The position numbers and the translations under genes were made by a program. A model generated the notes under the pieces. It was not told the DNA's origin. It saw only the letters and a list, made by a program, of their open reading frames with translations, and did not search any database. A stretch of 64,000 nucleotides of DNA from Spizellomyces punctatus DAOM BR117 (Eukaryota > Chytridiomycota > Chytridiomycetes > Spizellomycetales > Spizellomycetaceae), in NCBI RefSeq assembly GCF_000182565.1, contig NW_015971549.1, positions 62,001-126,000 on the forward strand. The letters run 5' to 3'. Position 1 is the first letter of the stretch; the number at the start of each line of letters is the position of its first letter. Positions 12,109 through 23,900 of the stretch are shown here, one piece after another.

Positions 12109-15100
12109 TCAAACATCCTGTTTCGTTGTCCGTGACGACATCAAACCCGTCAGACTTTCCCTTCGTCCCTCAATAGTATTCCCTCGTAACGATTCTACGG
12201 TGTCCATACTCCGGCTTTTGTTTTTCTCTTCCTGCGATTTTCGTTTCAGGTTGAATGCAGATAGCAAGCCGTGGTTGGGAGTCTTCCTCTTGCCTGTATC
12301 TAAATGGGTATGAGAAAGAATAACACTCACTATGCGGCTGAACGCAGACTACTACCTTCCCCTGCGACTTCTGGTATGGATTCTGCTGAAGAGAGCGCAT
12401 TCGTTGAGCGTGACCTTATTTTAGCTGGTGATAGCAATAACATCAATATTAGAGCCAAAAACCGGTACCAATGGCGTCAACAAACTGACCCTCTGTATCG
12501 AGTTTCGTACTCTTGGACCTGGCCAGCTTTCTAAAGCCTTTCTTTTTCTTTGGTTCTGCTAGCGCATCCATGCTTCCTCCGTACAATTTAGAATGAGCAA
12601 GATTCGATGGTGATGGTGCGGGGCATTCTTCCACCAACAAATCTGGTATCGAACCCTTCCGAGAAGAGGGAACTGGTAGTCCAGAAGAACCATCAGTCTC
12701 CACCGTACTGCCCCGCCTTGCAAACCCTCCAATGCCTGTAAATAGAGAGCCTCGGCGATGTGGACCGGCTTCTGACCCTCGCGGTGTGCCACCATGCTGC
12801 TGTTGCAGCACAATTGTACTCGCATCGGAACTAACGGAACCCACTGAAGAACGTGCAGATGCGCCATTCTTATCCTCGTTTCGGCGACGATCCCCTCTTC
12901 CCTTTGATATTGACCAGTAGTCCCGAATAATCTCATCAATCACGGCATTTCTGGTACGGTGGTGTGGTGTCTTGAACTTGGGTGCTTTGTAGGCGGCATT
13001 TTCGGCGTTCACCACTGCAAGGTAGAGTTTAGCTCGCACGCCACATAAGTTAAGCTAGAATTCACGAGACTTTTGGCCACGTACTTTTCGCCAGTAGGAA
13101 ATCCCTCAACTCTGCCTTATCCCAGAATACCGGTGGGGTCGGGAGAGGAGGTGCGAAAGGCGGTACGTCCACATTACTTGCCAGCGCAATCCGATAACCA
13201 ACCTCCCCGGGACGGGTCACTCTGTCTTCCCGCACCACAATAAAAACATGCAGGAATTGCGATTTGACCGATTTTGGGTTGAATTTTCCGTCACCCTCAA
13301 GGAAGATTATCGTCACAATATCTATAACGGAGATATCAGCCAGCGCGTATGGTAAGCTGTCTACCGAAATCACACCGACCATTCCCAATATGCCTTTTTC
13401 GCTGGATTTGCTGCTTATCCTCCTTTTTATACGGCAGGTAGGTTGATACGTGAAACATAATATCAAAGTTTCTCCATTTGGTGAAAAGAGAATGCTTCCC
13501 CGTCTGGCCATGTTTGGTATCTAACCCTGCCGCGTAACCTTGCCAGCCTTGCAGCTCCACTTTGTCCCCGAGACAAGAAAGAAACTCTTCGAATGCTTGA
13601 CTTCCCGTTTCTAAGAGAGGGTTTGTGACTTTAGCAAAACTGATCGATTGATTTTAGTGAAGATAACTGATGCGCGATTTACCGTTACTGAAGTATTCTT
13701 CTTCAGTGCTCTGATTGCCTTTGCAATACAAGGCGCCAAACTTATATCTCGTAATTAACTGACAAGCGGGACATACAATGTTTATACATCTCACGCATAA
13801 ACAAGATCTGCTGCATCTGACGTACCTGCAATTCGTCCAATACCATAAGTTTCTTCTCAATGGAAGGGTCCGAAACCTTACGCAGTTTATGCGCTTGGAG
13901 ATCTTTATGTAACATTTGCAGCACCGCCCTCGCGTCAGGCTTATTTCGCAACACACCATGCCCAGACACTTGCGATGCTTGTATAACTGCTCGTAAGTCA
14001 AATGCCTGATGATGTTGGTAATGTCTCAGTGATGGAACCGAAATGAAGAATCCGCAACGCAAGCTTGCCTCCTTTGTCCGCATTATGGCCCAAAACTCTG
14101 CATCACCTCCTGATTCCTTTTCCTTCTCTCCTCCACCACCAGCGGATCCCACGCCGCCCGCAGCCTGGGAATCGCCTTTGCGCGGTTCATTTGGTCTGTA
14201 CATCAAGGATATTATAACCGGACCAAGTTTACTATGGTCACCAATAAATGTTCTGTGATCTATGACAGATACTTATGTTGTTAGCATAGAGGAAAAGTAC
14301 CATACCAGATGAATCCTACCATGTCCGTGAAAATGTTTACGATAGTAGTCTGCATCCCCACCAATGTGCTCTAAGGGATACGAGGAATATATGTTGTTGA
14401 CAGGTTGATTCGATGAGGGGATAATGGGTGAGGTATCCGGATCTCCGAAAGCTTCTAATCGGTACCCTTCTGCTGATGTGATATATAACTGCCAGGACAA
14501 GCATCAATAAGGTTGTCAGATTCAAAGATTTGTCAAATGAAATTTGACCAACCTTTTTCTGCGTAGCAGTATACTGTGTGACCACGGATTGCGCTGCCCA
14601 CACTGTGTCTTGGATCTACAAGCAAGATAAAAGCAATGATTATGAAACCCTGCAAGAATTGGAAATGTTGGAAACGATTCCATACCGCTTGTCGCAGGGA
14701 GTCTATTGACGGACACATCCCATTGGAAGTAACCTCCTTTTCTGCCTCTCTCTCCTTCACAGCCAGGGCCATAGAATAGCTTTTCAGCTCTTTAGTTGAT
14801 ACTAGTGGGCTGGCAAGCTCCGTAATCTTTCGAACACTGTCCATAATGCCGCGAAAGACTGTAATGGAAATCTCCGTATGCGCATGCCTTCCAGCGTTAC
14901 TGACGTCTATCGAGGAGGGTCCAACTGACCGCCGCGAGCGCGAGCGTCCAACGGACTCGTAAAGCGAGATCAAATCGGATCCTTGTGTAGACACGATATG
15001 TGCCAGCTCGGCGAGAATAGAAATCGTGTGTGTCGACGATACACTGCTAATTGATTCGATGGAGAGGGAGTTTGTTGGACCAGCCTAGACCACAGAAATC

Positions 15101-16718
15101 GTTGAATGACGCCAATCACCGAGTAAGAGCAAAAATAATGGTCATCAGTCACATACCCCAAGTAGCAATTGTTGCAAGCTCGATGTCCTTTTCTTTTTGG
15201 TCAACGCCTCCAATGAGAGTGAGAGGCGGTGGCCTTTTTTCTCCTTCAGATCACCATTGGACTCGAATGGATCACTCTCCATTTGCGTCAATGCGTTCAC
15301 GCTCAAATTCAATAATGACTGTATACTCCCGTCCCCACTGGATACCCGCGGAGACTTCTTTCTTAGTGCGTGAAGCCGCTCTTGCTCTGTCAATTGTACA
15401 CCTGGCTCCGAACGCCATTTGTTTATGGTCAATCTCGACTTATCCTTTGCTTCCCCGACTCCTAAATTCTCCAAGTCGCTATGGCTTGAGTTTGCCGATC
15501 TCTGAGTCGATCGCAGGGATTCATAGCTAGCACTAGGGTGTAGGAGAGATCGGTACTGGTCGGAGCCTGTGGAAGGGCGCCGAGCATTGGCGGGATAGTG
15601 ATGCGTACTGGTCTGCTCCACGCTGAATGCTCGACGATGGGAGCCTCCGGTATTTACCCACAGGCCCTGGCCTGGAGCCCGCTGTTTGAGAGATGCAAGG
15701 TGACCTCTGCCATATGGTCCTTCGAAGTCCATAGTACCATCTTCCGGTACGGTTGTGGTTGGGGGTGAAGGCGAAATGGTATCTAATCCCGACATTCTCT
15801 CGGTATGCCCCCCTCGCTGCCTATCTTTGCGAACTTCGCTCTGAGTTCTGCGAAGCGACGACCCCGATACGCTGTGTTTGTCGTCAATATCTCGCCTATC
15901 TGGTTTCGGATCTTTACCAGCAGAGGTTTTCTCGTTCGAAAATGCACGAACTCGTTCTGACACTGAACTCCCACAATTCATGCCTCCTGGGAAAGGCGGT
16001 AGCTGAAATGTTTGAGGGTTCATCTGCGGACGTGAGGATCCGGAAGAGTGGAATCGAGATGAAGATGGGCCGAAGGAACGTTCACTCCAGGTCCGGTCTG
16101 GAGATAATGGCGAGGAACATTCAGTTTCGGTTTCTGAGTTGTGCCTCTTTATGCCTAACGGAGACAGTGTACCGCTCGGGGGGAAATTGTGATGCTGATG
16201 CTTTGGAAACGTTGAGGGATGACCGGTCGGGGATCGCGGGTTTGTTGGTGACAAGTTATCACTAGACCGCCGGCCCACGACTGGTGTAGTCTTGGGCATA
16301 TGTGCGTTGCAGTATATCCATCCATTGTGAGTGTCATAATTCATCACCTGGTAGACATATACGAGGTGAACAATTGATATCCGGTTTGCGACCTTTTTTC
16401 ACGCCACCTACCGAAAGAGTGCGATGACATTGAGCACACCGAAAGCACTAGACAGCGAGGTCAGCCACATGTTGGGTTGAAGCAGGTAGGACCCATCGAG
16501 AAATGGTCCAGCATACATACCGCTTTGTGATAGAACTTGAACTCCGCAATGATTGCTTCCATAGCATACCTGCAGAAAAAATCATGAGCAGGATTCCCAG
16601 CCTCTATCCACCGACGCAAGAATAATGCAATACAGCCATACACAGGTCTCAAGCAGATGCAGCAGGTACCGTTTCTTGACGGATCCGCGGGGACACATGA
16701 TGATGTGGCCGAAGCCAT
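12109..16718 (-). CDS. LIM-domain Rap GTPase-activating protein
   Basis: Many short introns. The first exons join to a perfect LIM zinc finger: CCIC, then FYHKAC, CFRC, CAQC, and 17 residues later CNAH. A long Ser/Pro-rich basic linker follows (exon from 16347). The RapGAP domain runs through [83 protein letters not shown] (with the catalytic Asn of the thumb helix), FLHVFIVV and [17 protein letters not shown]. RapGAPs switch off Rap/Rsr1-type small GTPases; the LIM finger likely targets it to actin or membrane partners. Start: first ATG (16718) before the finger. End: an in-frame stop occurs at 12449, but a phase-matched intron (donor in GACGCCATTGGTACC) leads to two further Lys-rich exons ending at 12109, so I give the longer model. 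The last two exons are uncertain. Confidence 0.88.
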
Positions 16719-17079
16719 GTCTGCCCTCTCCTTAGGAATAGTTTTCAGCAGCAAGATTGTGACCTAAGGATAGTTGCAAGGGAAACGGGTAGGTCTAGCC
16801 TGGAGCAGCAATGAAAAGTGTCGTGCTCCACGCCGGCAGCCAGACTTACCCCCCTGGTCCTTAGCGAAAGCGCTTGTTAGTTTCTACCCTTAGTTAATCT
16901 GTGTCAAATAGCACGCAGAAAACGCTGGTATTCAAGTTGCATGACAAACCAAAACATTGGTTCGTGCAACTAGAATAAACCATCGGATCATTATGAGATG
17001 AAAATAGCATCAATTCCTGGTTCACATGGACGGCACTTTCCAAACATTCATCAATTGAAAGGAACCCAATTTCGCTTAT
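16719..17079. other. Intergenic, no gene seen
   Basis: A 361-bp stretch between the stop of the Atl1-like gene and the start of the LIM-RapGAP gene, both minus strand. It should contain the RapGAP promoter. No motif or small gene was recognised. Confidence 0.5.
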
Positions 17080-17516
17080 CTATTGACGCTGTGCTATTGG
17101 AATTGAAATTGAGTTTGGGAACCATCCATAGCCATGTAGATCTACAAAAAAAAGACCCATGGAATCTACTTCAACTACGACTCCTTCTTGCCGAAGTATT
17201 TCGGCCTGTGTACCGCAACTGTCACTAGGAACTCGAGGCGATATTCGACCCCGATGGTTCACCACACGTTGCCAGGGTATCCGTAAACCTTCTTCCCCAT
17301 TGAGGCCCCGTAGAACACGTCCGACGTATCTGGCATGCCTTGGATGATCAACGAGCTTTGCAATATGACCTACTCGCATAAAGAACAATGTTGACCAAAT
17401 GCTAAATCTTTACCTCACCAAGGCACCTGCTTCATACCGTACGATGTCACTCTTCCTTTTGGAATTTGTTGAATAACGTTCAGGACGCTGGCTCTAAAGT
17501 CCTCGTAGTCAGACAT
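17080..17516 (-). CDS. atl1: Alkyltransferase-like DNA-repair protein (ATL)
   Basis: Two exons (17516-17438, 17369-17080) give 122 residues, the usual ATL size. The protein has the DNA-binding domain of O6-alkylguanine transferases: FRASVLNVIQQIPKGRVTSY, the helix GHIAKLVDHPRHARYVG, the Arg-finger region RYVGRVL, then IPWQRVVNHRGRIS. Where MGMT enzymes have PCHR with the acceptor Cys, this has PWQR, so it cannot take an alkyl group. Known ATLs (S. pombe Atl1) bind and flip alkylated guanine and hand the lesion to nucleotide-excision repair. The splice keeps TAC-G/GT-CAT in phase and restores the conserved TSYGHIA. The tail after YGWFPN is about 10 residues longer than the domain needs. It is divergent from pyruvate kinase. 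Confidence 0.93.
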
Positions 17517-18215
17517 TTTGCTTGGCAGCCACAATGTAATTTTCTGCTGGCTTCAAATCCAAATGACGTGTTCTTCGACTAGAAATCTTTGACAAACTGC
17601 AACGGATCTTCAAAGATGAACAGCGCTGAACGCTGGAAAAAGTGGAAATAAAAACTCTAAAGTCTAAATGACTTGTAGAGTATTCCGCCATGAAAAGTTC
17701 CAGATTCGCCTGCCCTGGCGACCTCTCCATATTCTCTTGTTGGCAGTGAAAACCCAACAAACATCTGCCAATGAATCCATAAACCTCCTATTCACACCAT
17801 TTGCATGCACAAAAAGCCAGGTTGGCCAACATCCTTTAATCCCCCCAATCCAAGAATCCAAAATCCGTTTGCATCGTGGCACGTGTGTGGTGGCTTAGTA
17901 CTGCATCATGCTCATCGATATCACATATCTGATCCAAACCCATCGACCAACAGTGGCGGCTTGGTTTCTTCCTCCACACACCTGCAACTTGCGAAACAGG
18001 AAAACGTCCGCTCATTTCTTAGAGGATAAGGAAGCATAGAACCTTCCTAGCTGCAGTCATTGAGTAGAAATATCAAGGTATGGGTTTAGTGTGTCCCTTG
18101 AAGACGTGCCTAGTCCTCGTGCAATGCGAAAGGCCAAGAAGCTATTCTCATCTCCCTTGCTAACTTTCAATTTTATCATTCAACCCACTGAATGCTGAGA
18201 TAGATATCTCTTACA
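17517..18215. promoter_or_regulatory. Divergent promoter region ATL/pyruvate kinase
   Basis: A 699-bp interval between the start codons of the ATL gene (minus) and pyruvate kinase (plus). It must carry both promoters. CT-rich tracts precede the pyruvate kinase start, a common trait of highly expressed fungal genes. I see no clear TATA box. No other gene is visible. Confidence 0.45.
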
Positions 18216-20461
18216 ATGTCGGACGCACAGTACATCGCGGCGGCCGGTACGCATCTAGGATGGGTTCAGAAGGATCGCGTACTGATGCTGACATTGCCAT
18301 TCTTGCATTCAACGCAGACCGTCACGTTCAAATTAAGACCAAGATAATCTGTACGATTGGTATGTCTGTCAAAATGGAAAGCAGCAGAGAGCTCCTTTGT
18401 TATATATACTGGTTCTTATGACAGAGCTGTTCTTGCAGGTCCCAAAACCCAGTCGGTGGAAATGTTAGGCAAATTGATCGAGGCGGGAATGAACGTGATG
18501 CGAATGAATTTCTCTCATGGAAGCCATGAGGTACTATCTTTGCGTAGCTCGGCTCGAGAGTGCTCTGTTACTCACCTTGCGTCACAGTATCATGCCAAAA
18601 CCGTCAAAAACTTACATGCCTACCTGGAAGGGACAAAAACACCAAAATCAGTTGCTATTCTGCTCGATACCAAGGGCCCCGAAATTAGGTTCGTTTTGCA
18701 GTAGTGACATTATCTCTCCAATTGATGAGGTCTAACTTGACACGACGCAGAACTGGCAAACTAGTGGGTGGAACCGACAAAAAGCTTCAAGCAGGCTCTA
18801 TTTTCACCTTCCATAACGATGACTCTGTGCTCGGTGACGAAACACAAGTGTCAACTTCCTACAAGTCCCTCCCCACGTCTGTCCAACCCGGTGACCGAAT
18901 TTTGGTAGACGATGGGCTGATTGGTATGCAAGTTGTCGAAGTCCGCTCGCAAACAAGCGAGGTGGTATGCAGGGTAGAGAACGATGGTATCCTTGGTGAG
19001 ACGAAAGGTGTCAACTTGCCGGGCATTCAAGTAGACTTGCCGGCTATCACAGAAAAGGACGCAGGAGACATTCGATTTGGAATTGAACAGGGTGTAGATT
19101 TTATCGCAGCGAGTTTCATCCGAAAGGCTGCGGATGTTCTTGAAATCCGCAAGTTGATTGAAGGCACAGGGATTAAAATCATCTCGAAAATTGAGAATCA
19201 AGAGGGTTTGGAAAACTTTGATGAAATATTGGCTGTGTCAGACGGTATCATGGTGGCGCGTGGTGACTTGGGCGTCGAAATTCCAGTCGAGCAGGGTGGG
19301 TACTGGTTATAACGCCATTGCATGCCCGCTACGCAGAGTCGGAATTGGAACTAACTGGTGTGATTCTGCAGTTGCGCGGTATCAAAAAATGATGATCCGC
19401 AAATGCAATGCGGCCGGGAAGCCTGTGGTAACTGCGACGCAAATGCTGGAGAGTATGATCGTCAACCCGAGGCCAACTCGGGCAGAAGCAACAGATGTTG
19501 CAAATGCCGTATTGGATGGCAGTGACTGTGTGATGTTGTCTGGAGAAACCGCAAAGGGTGAGATAAATTCGTTTACCGAGTTATGCTTGTGGGTGGCGTC
19601 GATGTTCATCGCATGGACGACTTTCAGGTTCTTTTCCGATTCATGCTGTCGAGATGATGGCGAAAATTTGTCGCGAAGCGGAGATTGACATTAACTACAC
19701 GGAATTGTACCCCTCCATAAGACGGCAAGTGCGCCTGCCCATTGGTATTTCCGAAACTATCGCATCCGGTGCAGGTGAGCGTTGGCGTTGTGCGGATGGG
19801 ATACTCACGGACGATGGAAGTATCCATTGATAAAGGGAACTGTGATGGCGATGAGGGAACCTGGTGGAAAGAAGCTTTTATTTCGCACTCGTAGGCTAAC
19901 GCCACATATTTTCCAGTCAAGACATCATGGGATGTCCACGCGGTACGTTTTGGAATTGCGGGCCTGTGATTACCGGCGATTGGTGGGTCTAAACTTCTTC
20001 TCACCTCGCAGGCATTGATTATTGTGCTTACTCAAACGGGCAACACCGCTATTGCTATTGCAAAATACCGCCCCATTGCCCCTGTGCTTGCTGTCACATC
20101 GTCACCTCAAGCAGGTAACAACGAGTTCTCAGAGTACTGTATACTTCTATGGCTCATCTTGCATGCTGCACTTCCGTGAATTTAGCACGACAATGTCAAG
20201 TCCTACGTGGCATCTACCCTATGCTCGTGGAAAATATGGAAGGAACGGAGAACATTATTCACCGCGCGATGCTTTGGGGTGTAAAGATGGGCATGGCACA
20301 ACGCGGGGATCCGGTATGACCATCTCTTGGTTCAACGATAGCCATGATTTTTGTCTCACTTCTATTTTCCTAAGGTTGTTGTGACATCAGGTGTTTTGGA
20401 GGCCCGAGCTGGCTCTACAAATATCATGCGTGTACTCAAGTGCGTTGGATTTGAGGTTTGA
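18216..20461 (+). CDS. PYK1: Pyruvate kinase
   Basis: Eleven exons: 18216-246, 18318-359, 18439-530, 18588-688, 18751-19295, 19372-557, 19628-774, 19917-942, 20012-114, 20186-313 and 20375-461. Every phase matches, giving 495 residues, the normal fungal length. It makes ATP and pyruvate from phosphoenolpyruvate in the last step of glycolysis. Seen: [46 protein letters not shown] (active-site signature with the catalytic Lys), VARGDLGVE (Mg2+ Asp), [23 protein letters not shown] and MLSGETAKG. The C-terminal allosteric domain follows ([12 protein letters not shown]). The two first exons are very small and exon eight is 26 bp, so the gene is intron-dense for a fungal glycolytic gene. Fungal enzymes are usually activated by fructose-1,6-bisphosphate; that cannot be confirmed here. 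Confidence 0.97.
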
Positions 20462-20901
20462 AAGCGATCTATTTGCAATGATATGCCAAATGTTCTTTGG
20501 TTTTTTCTTGCGAAAACCAGATGTGTAGATGACGAAGGCAGGGAATAGCCAGGACTGTTTAGTACCCCTGATAAGTAGGTCTATAGATGCGGTGGGCAAG
20601 AGTCTGGGGCAATTCGTCGGTACAATCTCGATTTCATACTCGCTCCCTCGCGACGGTTTGGTTGTTGCATCTGATTGCTCTGATGGTTAAAAAAAAATGA
20701 AATAAAAAGTAAACTTGTGTCGAAGAGTGTCGCATCGAAAATTCGAACCTTTACATGCGTGACATCAGCCGACGATCTGGCATGTGATTCAGGGTATTCA
20801 ATGACGTTCCATTCTTCCAGGGCCGTTTGACGGCAAAATACAGCAACTTTCTTTTTTAGCAACTTTGAACAAGGTCTTGGTCTGTCTATGTATGAGCTGT
20901 A
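20462..20901. other. Intergenic, no gene seen
   Basis: A 440-bp interval between pyruvate kinase and the patatin-like lipase, both plus strand. It contains a short A-rich tract near 20689-20710. The minus-strand 93-codon frame here has no recognisable content. It presumably holds the pyruvate kinase 3' UTR and the lipase promoter. Confidence 0.5.
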
Positions 20902-23702
20902 ATGGCGAATGACGACGCTCAGGCCCGCCGATATTCGATTGCCAATATCAATCCCACCCCCGATTCTCCCCAGAATAGGGATCCCAACGACGTCTTTGAC
21001 GAGGATGGAAATTTCAAGGCGGTGTTGCCCTCTTCGCTATGTGCCAGTTTCGACATAGATGGAAACCCTACTCTAGTCGAAACGCCGCAAGCTCGAGACG
21101 ATGAACCCCCAGTATTCCCAGAAAAACCGTGCCCCATTATTATACCCAATGCCCAGCCTGTCAAGTCACCGGAAATTCTGGAAGAGAAAGAGGACTTTGA
21201 GCCGGGTACTAGTACTGAGGAAGAGTTTCTCGATTCAGAGCTGGAAAGCGAGTTGCTGGCTAAAGAGAGGAGAGAAAAGGAGAGAAAATTGACAAGAAAG
21301 AGCAGCAAGGAGGTTTTGGGTCGTAGGAGGAAGGGCTGGTGGAGATTATTTGGAGGGACGGGAGGAACAAAGAGTATCTTCTGGGCGTTCCTTCGGTGGC
21401 CGCTCCTGGTATGTCTTTCTCCTATCGCAAATTTGGTATGGAATTTCTGATTTTAATTCTGATCTGGGTTTTGTTCGCCAGCTTGCGTTCTCCGCATTCA
21501 TCTTGGTTGATCTTGCTTGTTATATAGTTGTTCGTCAGGTAGCTATCGCGCAATCGATTGCTGGTTTAACGTGATATTCAACATCTTTGTTGTCAGTGGG
21601 TACGATGGTACGAATGGGCTATTATCTGGCGAGGAAAGAGGCGCGTTTTGAGAGAAAAACTCAACAGCGCCACAGACTATGAAGAATATAAACATGCTGC
21701 TAGACAATTAGACGAGTATCTGGGGAATAGTGCCTGGAAAGCGGAAGAGTTTTGTCCGTATTACGATGTCGATCTAATTCACCGCACCGTTCGCCGATTG
21801 CGACGGCATCGTCTAAGTATCATTTCCGCAAACCGTGCCATTTCCGATGCCCGCAAGCGAGGTGAAAACAGCGATATTTTGGACAAGGAAACGCGGGCGA
21901 GTGCGACCCGAGGGATTCAAAAGATTTTACAGCACGGTGCTTGCAAGTCAAACTTTGGAGGTGTGGAAAATGAGTCGCTGTACAGCCATTCTTACCTTGG
22001 CACAAAAGTATTGGTGGAGGAATATGTAGGCGAATTGTGTGCCTCTTTAGAAGCGCTTTCCAATTCAGAAGATATGACCTTGGAGGAGAAGCGGGAATTC
22101 ATACGGAAAGCTTCTAAGGACTATGGAAGAACAGCGTTGTGTTTAAGTGGGGGAGCTACTCTAGGGTATTATCACAGTAAGTCTAAATTCCGACTCCACG
22201 ATTGCGCGCGCCAATTACTTATGGCATTCGGTTCTTCCAATCTGTGCCGGCGCATCTCTAGTTGGTGAGTCACATGGCTTTTACGTGCTCAATGGACCAG
22301 AGTTATACTTAGAGCCTTCTTTAGGGGTTGTCAAGACTTTATTCGAGAACAAGTTATTGCCTAACATTATAACTGGCACTAGCGCAGGAAGTTTGATAGG
22401 TACGCCTGTAACCTTTTGGTATTGATGGAATGGCAATCGTTGACGGAGCTGAAACGTGTTCTTGCATAGCTGCGCTAATTTGCTGTCGTACTGATGCGGA
22501 GCTGGTGGAAGAGGTCTTTGATCCTTCTATCCACAAAATTTTGACGGCCTGCGATGTCCCGTATTGGGTAAGGGCTTGAAATCCTTTGGTGCTGTGGGAG
22601 TAGCCTAGACTGAATTCTTTTGTCTAGGAACGGGCAAAGCGGCTTTATAGAACAGGGGCGATGTTTGACCATCGGGAGTGGTATCAGAAAACAATGATCG
22701 CCACGAAGGGTATAACATCCATTGAAGATTACATGCACCTAAGGAATGTATTTAACCAAGTGATGCTTTGCAGGACCTTTGACATTCTTGGAGGCGTATC
22801 AGCGAACCGGACGTGTCCTTAATGTTGCCATTGTACCGGATGAGCCACATAGCCCCTTCAAGTTGTGCAACTACATCACGACCCCAAACGTAGTTGTTGC
22901 AACTGCGGTCATGGCTAGTAGCGCGGTTCCGGGAGTGTTAAACCCTATTGAGCTTTTAATGAAGAACGAAACCGGCCAGCTCGTGCCTTTTCGCGGTTCT
23001 GGTCGACGGTGGAGAGACGGTAGCCTCATGATGGATATCCCCGAAAGAGAGCTGCATCGCCTATGGAACGTGAATTTTACTATTGTGAGCCAAGTTAATC
23101 CACATATTGTCCTCTTCTTCTTTGATCGACGTGGAAGTGCTGGATCTCCCACCTCCCACCGGCATGGTCAAGGATGGTATGAATGGCGACTTCTCCAGAG
23201 CAACTTCTTAATAGCCCTCTTATTAACGAACTACGTATCTAGGCGTGGAGGTTTTGTTGCGTCGGCACTTGTTCATCACTTTAAACTCGATCTGCAGAAG
23301 TGGATGACCCTGATCAAAGATTTTGAACTTCTCCCGAGGGTTCTAGGCACGGATGTTTCGGACGTTTTCCTACAGCGCTTTGAAGGATCAGTGACAATAG
23401 TCCCTAAACCCACCATATCGGATTACCGATATATTCTAGAGGACCCGACCAACGAGCGCATGGTGAAATATATCTCAAAAGGCCAAGTACAAGCATGGCC
23501 TAAATTTCACATGATACAAAACCGGATGAGGATTGAAAAGACTTTGGCAAGGATTAAAAGGACGTTGGGAAGCGATGAGAAGCTCAATAGCGGAACAGGC
23601 CGCAGGAGCAGTCGGTTGTCCAATGGTTGTCTTAGTGCCAAGAGTCCCAGATGGATCGCAGGGCTGGATGAAGCAAGGGAGGACACCGCAGTAGATGAAT
23701 AA
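20902..23702 (+). CDS. Patatin-like triacylglycerol lipase (TGL3/4/5, SDP1 type)
   Basis: Nine exons give 754 residues. The N-terminal 130 residues are disordered and acidic. Then come a hydrophobic stretch (FLRWPLLLAFSAFILVD), the DUF3336-like block (WYEWAIIWRGKRR, Y..YKHAARQLDEYLG) and the patatin domain. Catalytic elements are the oxyanion loop CLSGGATLGYYHIGVVK, the nucleophile motif GTSAGS and the dyad aspartate in WRDGSLMMDIP. This family hydrolyses stored triacylglycerol on lipid droplets (yeast Tgl3/4/5, plant SDP1). Exons: 20902-21408, 21482-538, 21597-22176, 22262-264, 22325-399, 22470-567, 22628-709, 22774-23176 and 23243-23702. The 66-bp segment 23177-23242 is open in frame but has donor GTATGA, acceptor CTAG and a TAACGAAC branch-like site, so I treat it as intron. 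Start: first ATG, with an acidic N-terminus and no signal peptide. Confidence 0.92.
22262..22264 (+). other. Apparent 3-nt micro-exon in the lipase gene
   Basis: Exon three ends ...CAC-A at 22176 before GTAAGT. The next conserved exon starts GG-GTT-GTC at 22325. Between them lies CTCTAG, then TTG, then GTGAGT. Splicing TTG in restores ATT-GGG, giving YYHIGVVK, where the Gly before V-V-K is conserved in the family. Without it the frame is still open but reads YYHRVVK. The two flanking introns would be 85 and 60 bp, matching others in this window, while one merged intron would be 148 bp. Confidence 0.6.
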
Positions 23703-23900
23703 ACAGTAGATTAGATAGTTTGCTTAGTTTGATTATGCGATATGATTAACCGGATTTGATATTCTTTAATTATTCAATGACATTACATTTCCATCGACAG
23801 GTTGCCTTGAAGTTCTGACGCGACTATGTGGCGCAGCGGCCGAAAAAACGCGACTCGGAAGCAACTCATGCGAGGTTAAACTGGTAGCACTGCGACGACC

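Noticed and set aside
20735-20765. tRNA-like box B (GGTTCGAAT) on the minus strand
   Set aside because: The flanking bases do not form a T-stem or acceptor stem.
23177-23242. Coding insertion in the lipase (open 66-bp segment)
   Set aside because: It has donor, branch-like and acceptor signals, intron-typical length, and its removal brings WRGGF together; treated as intron.
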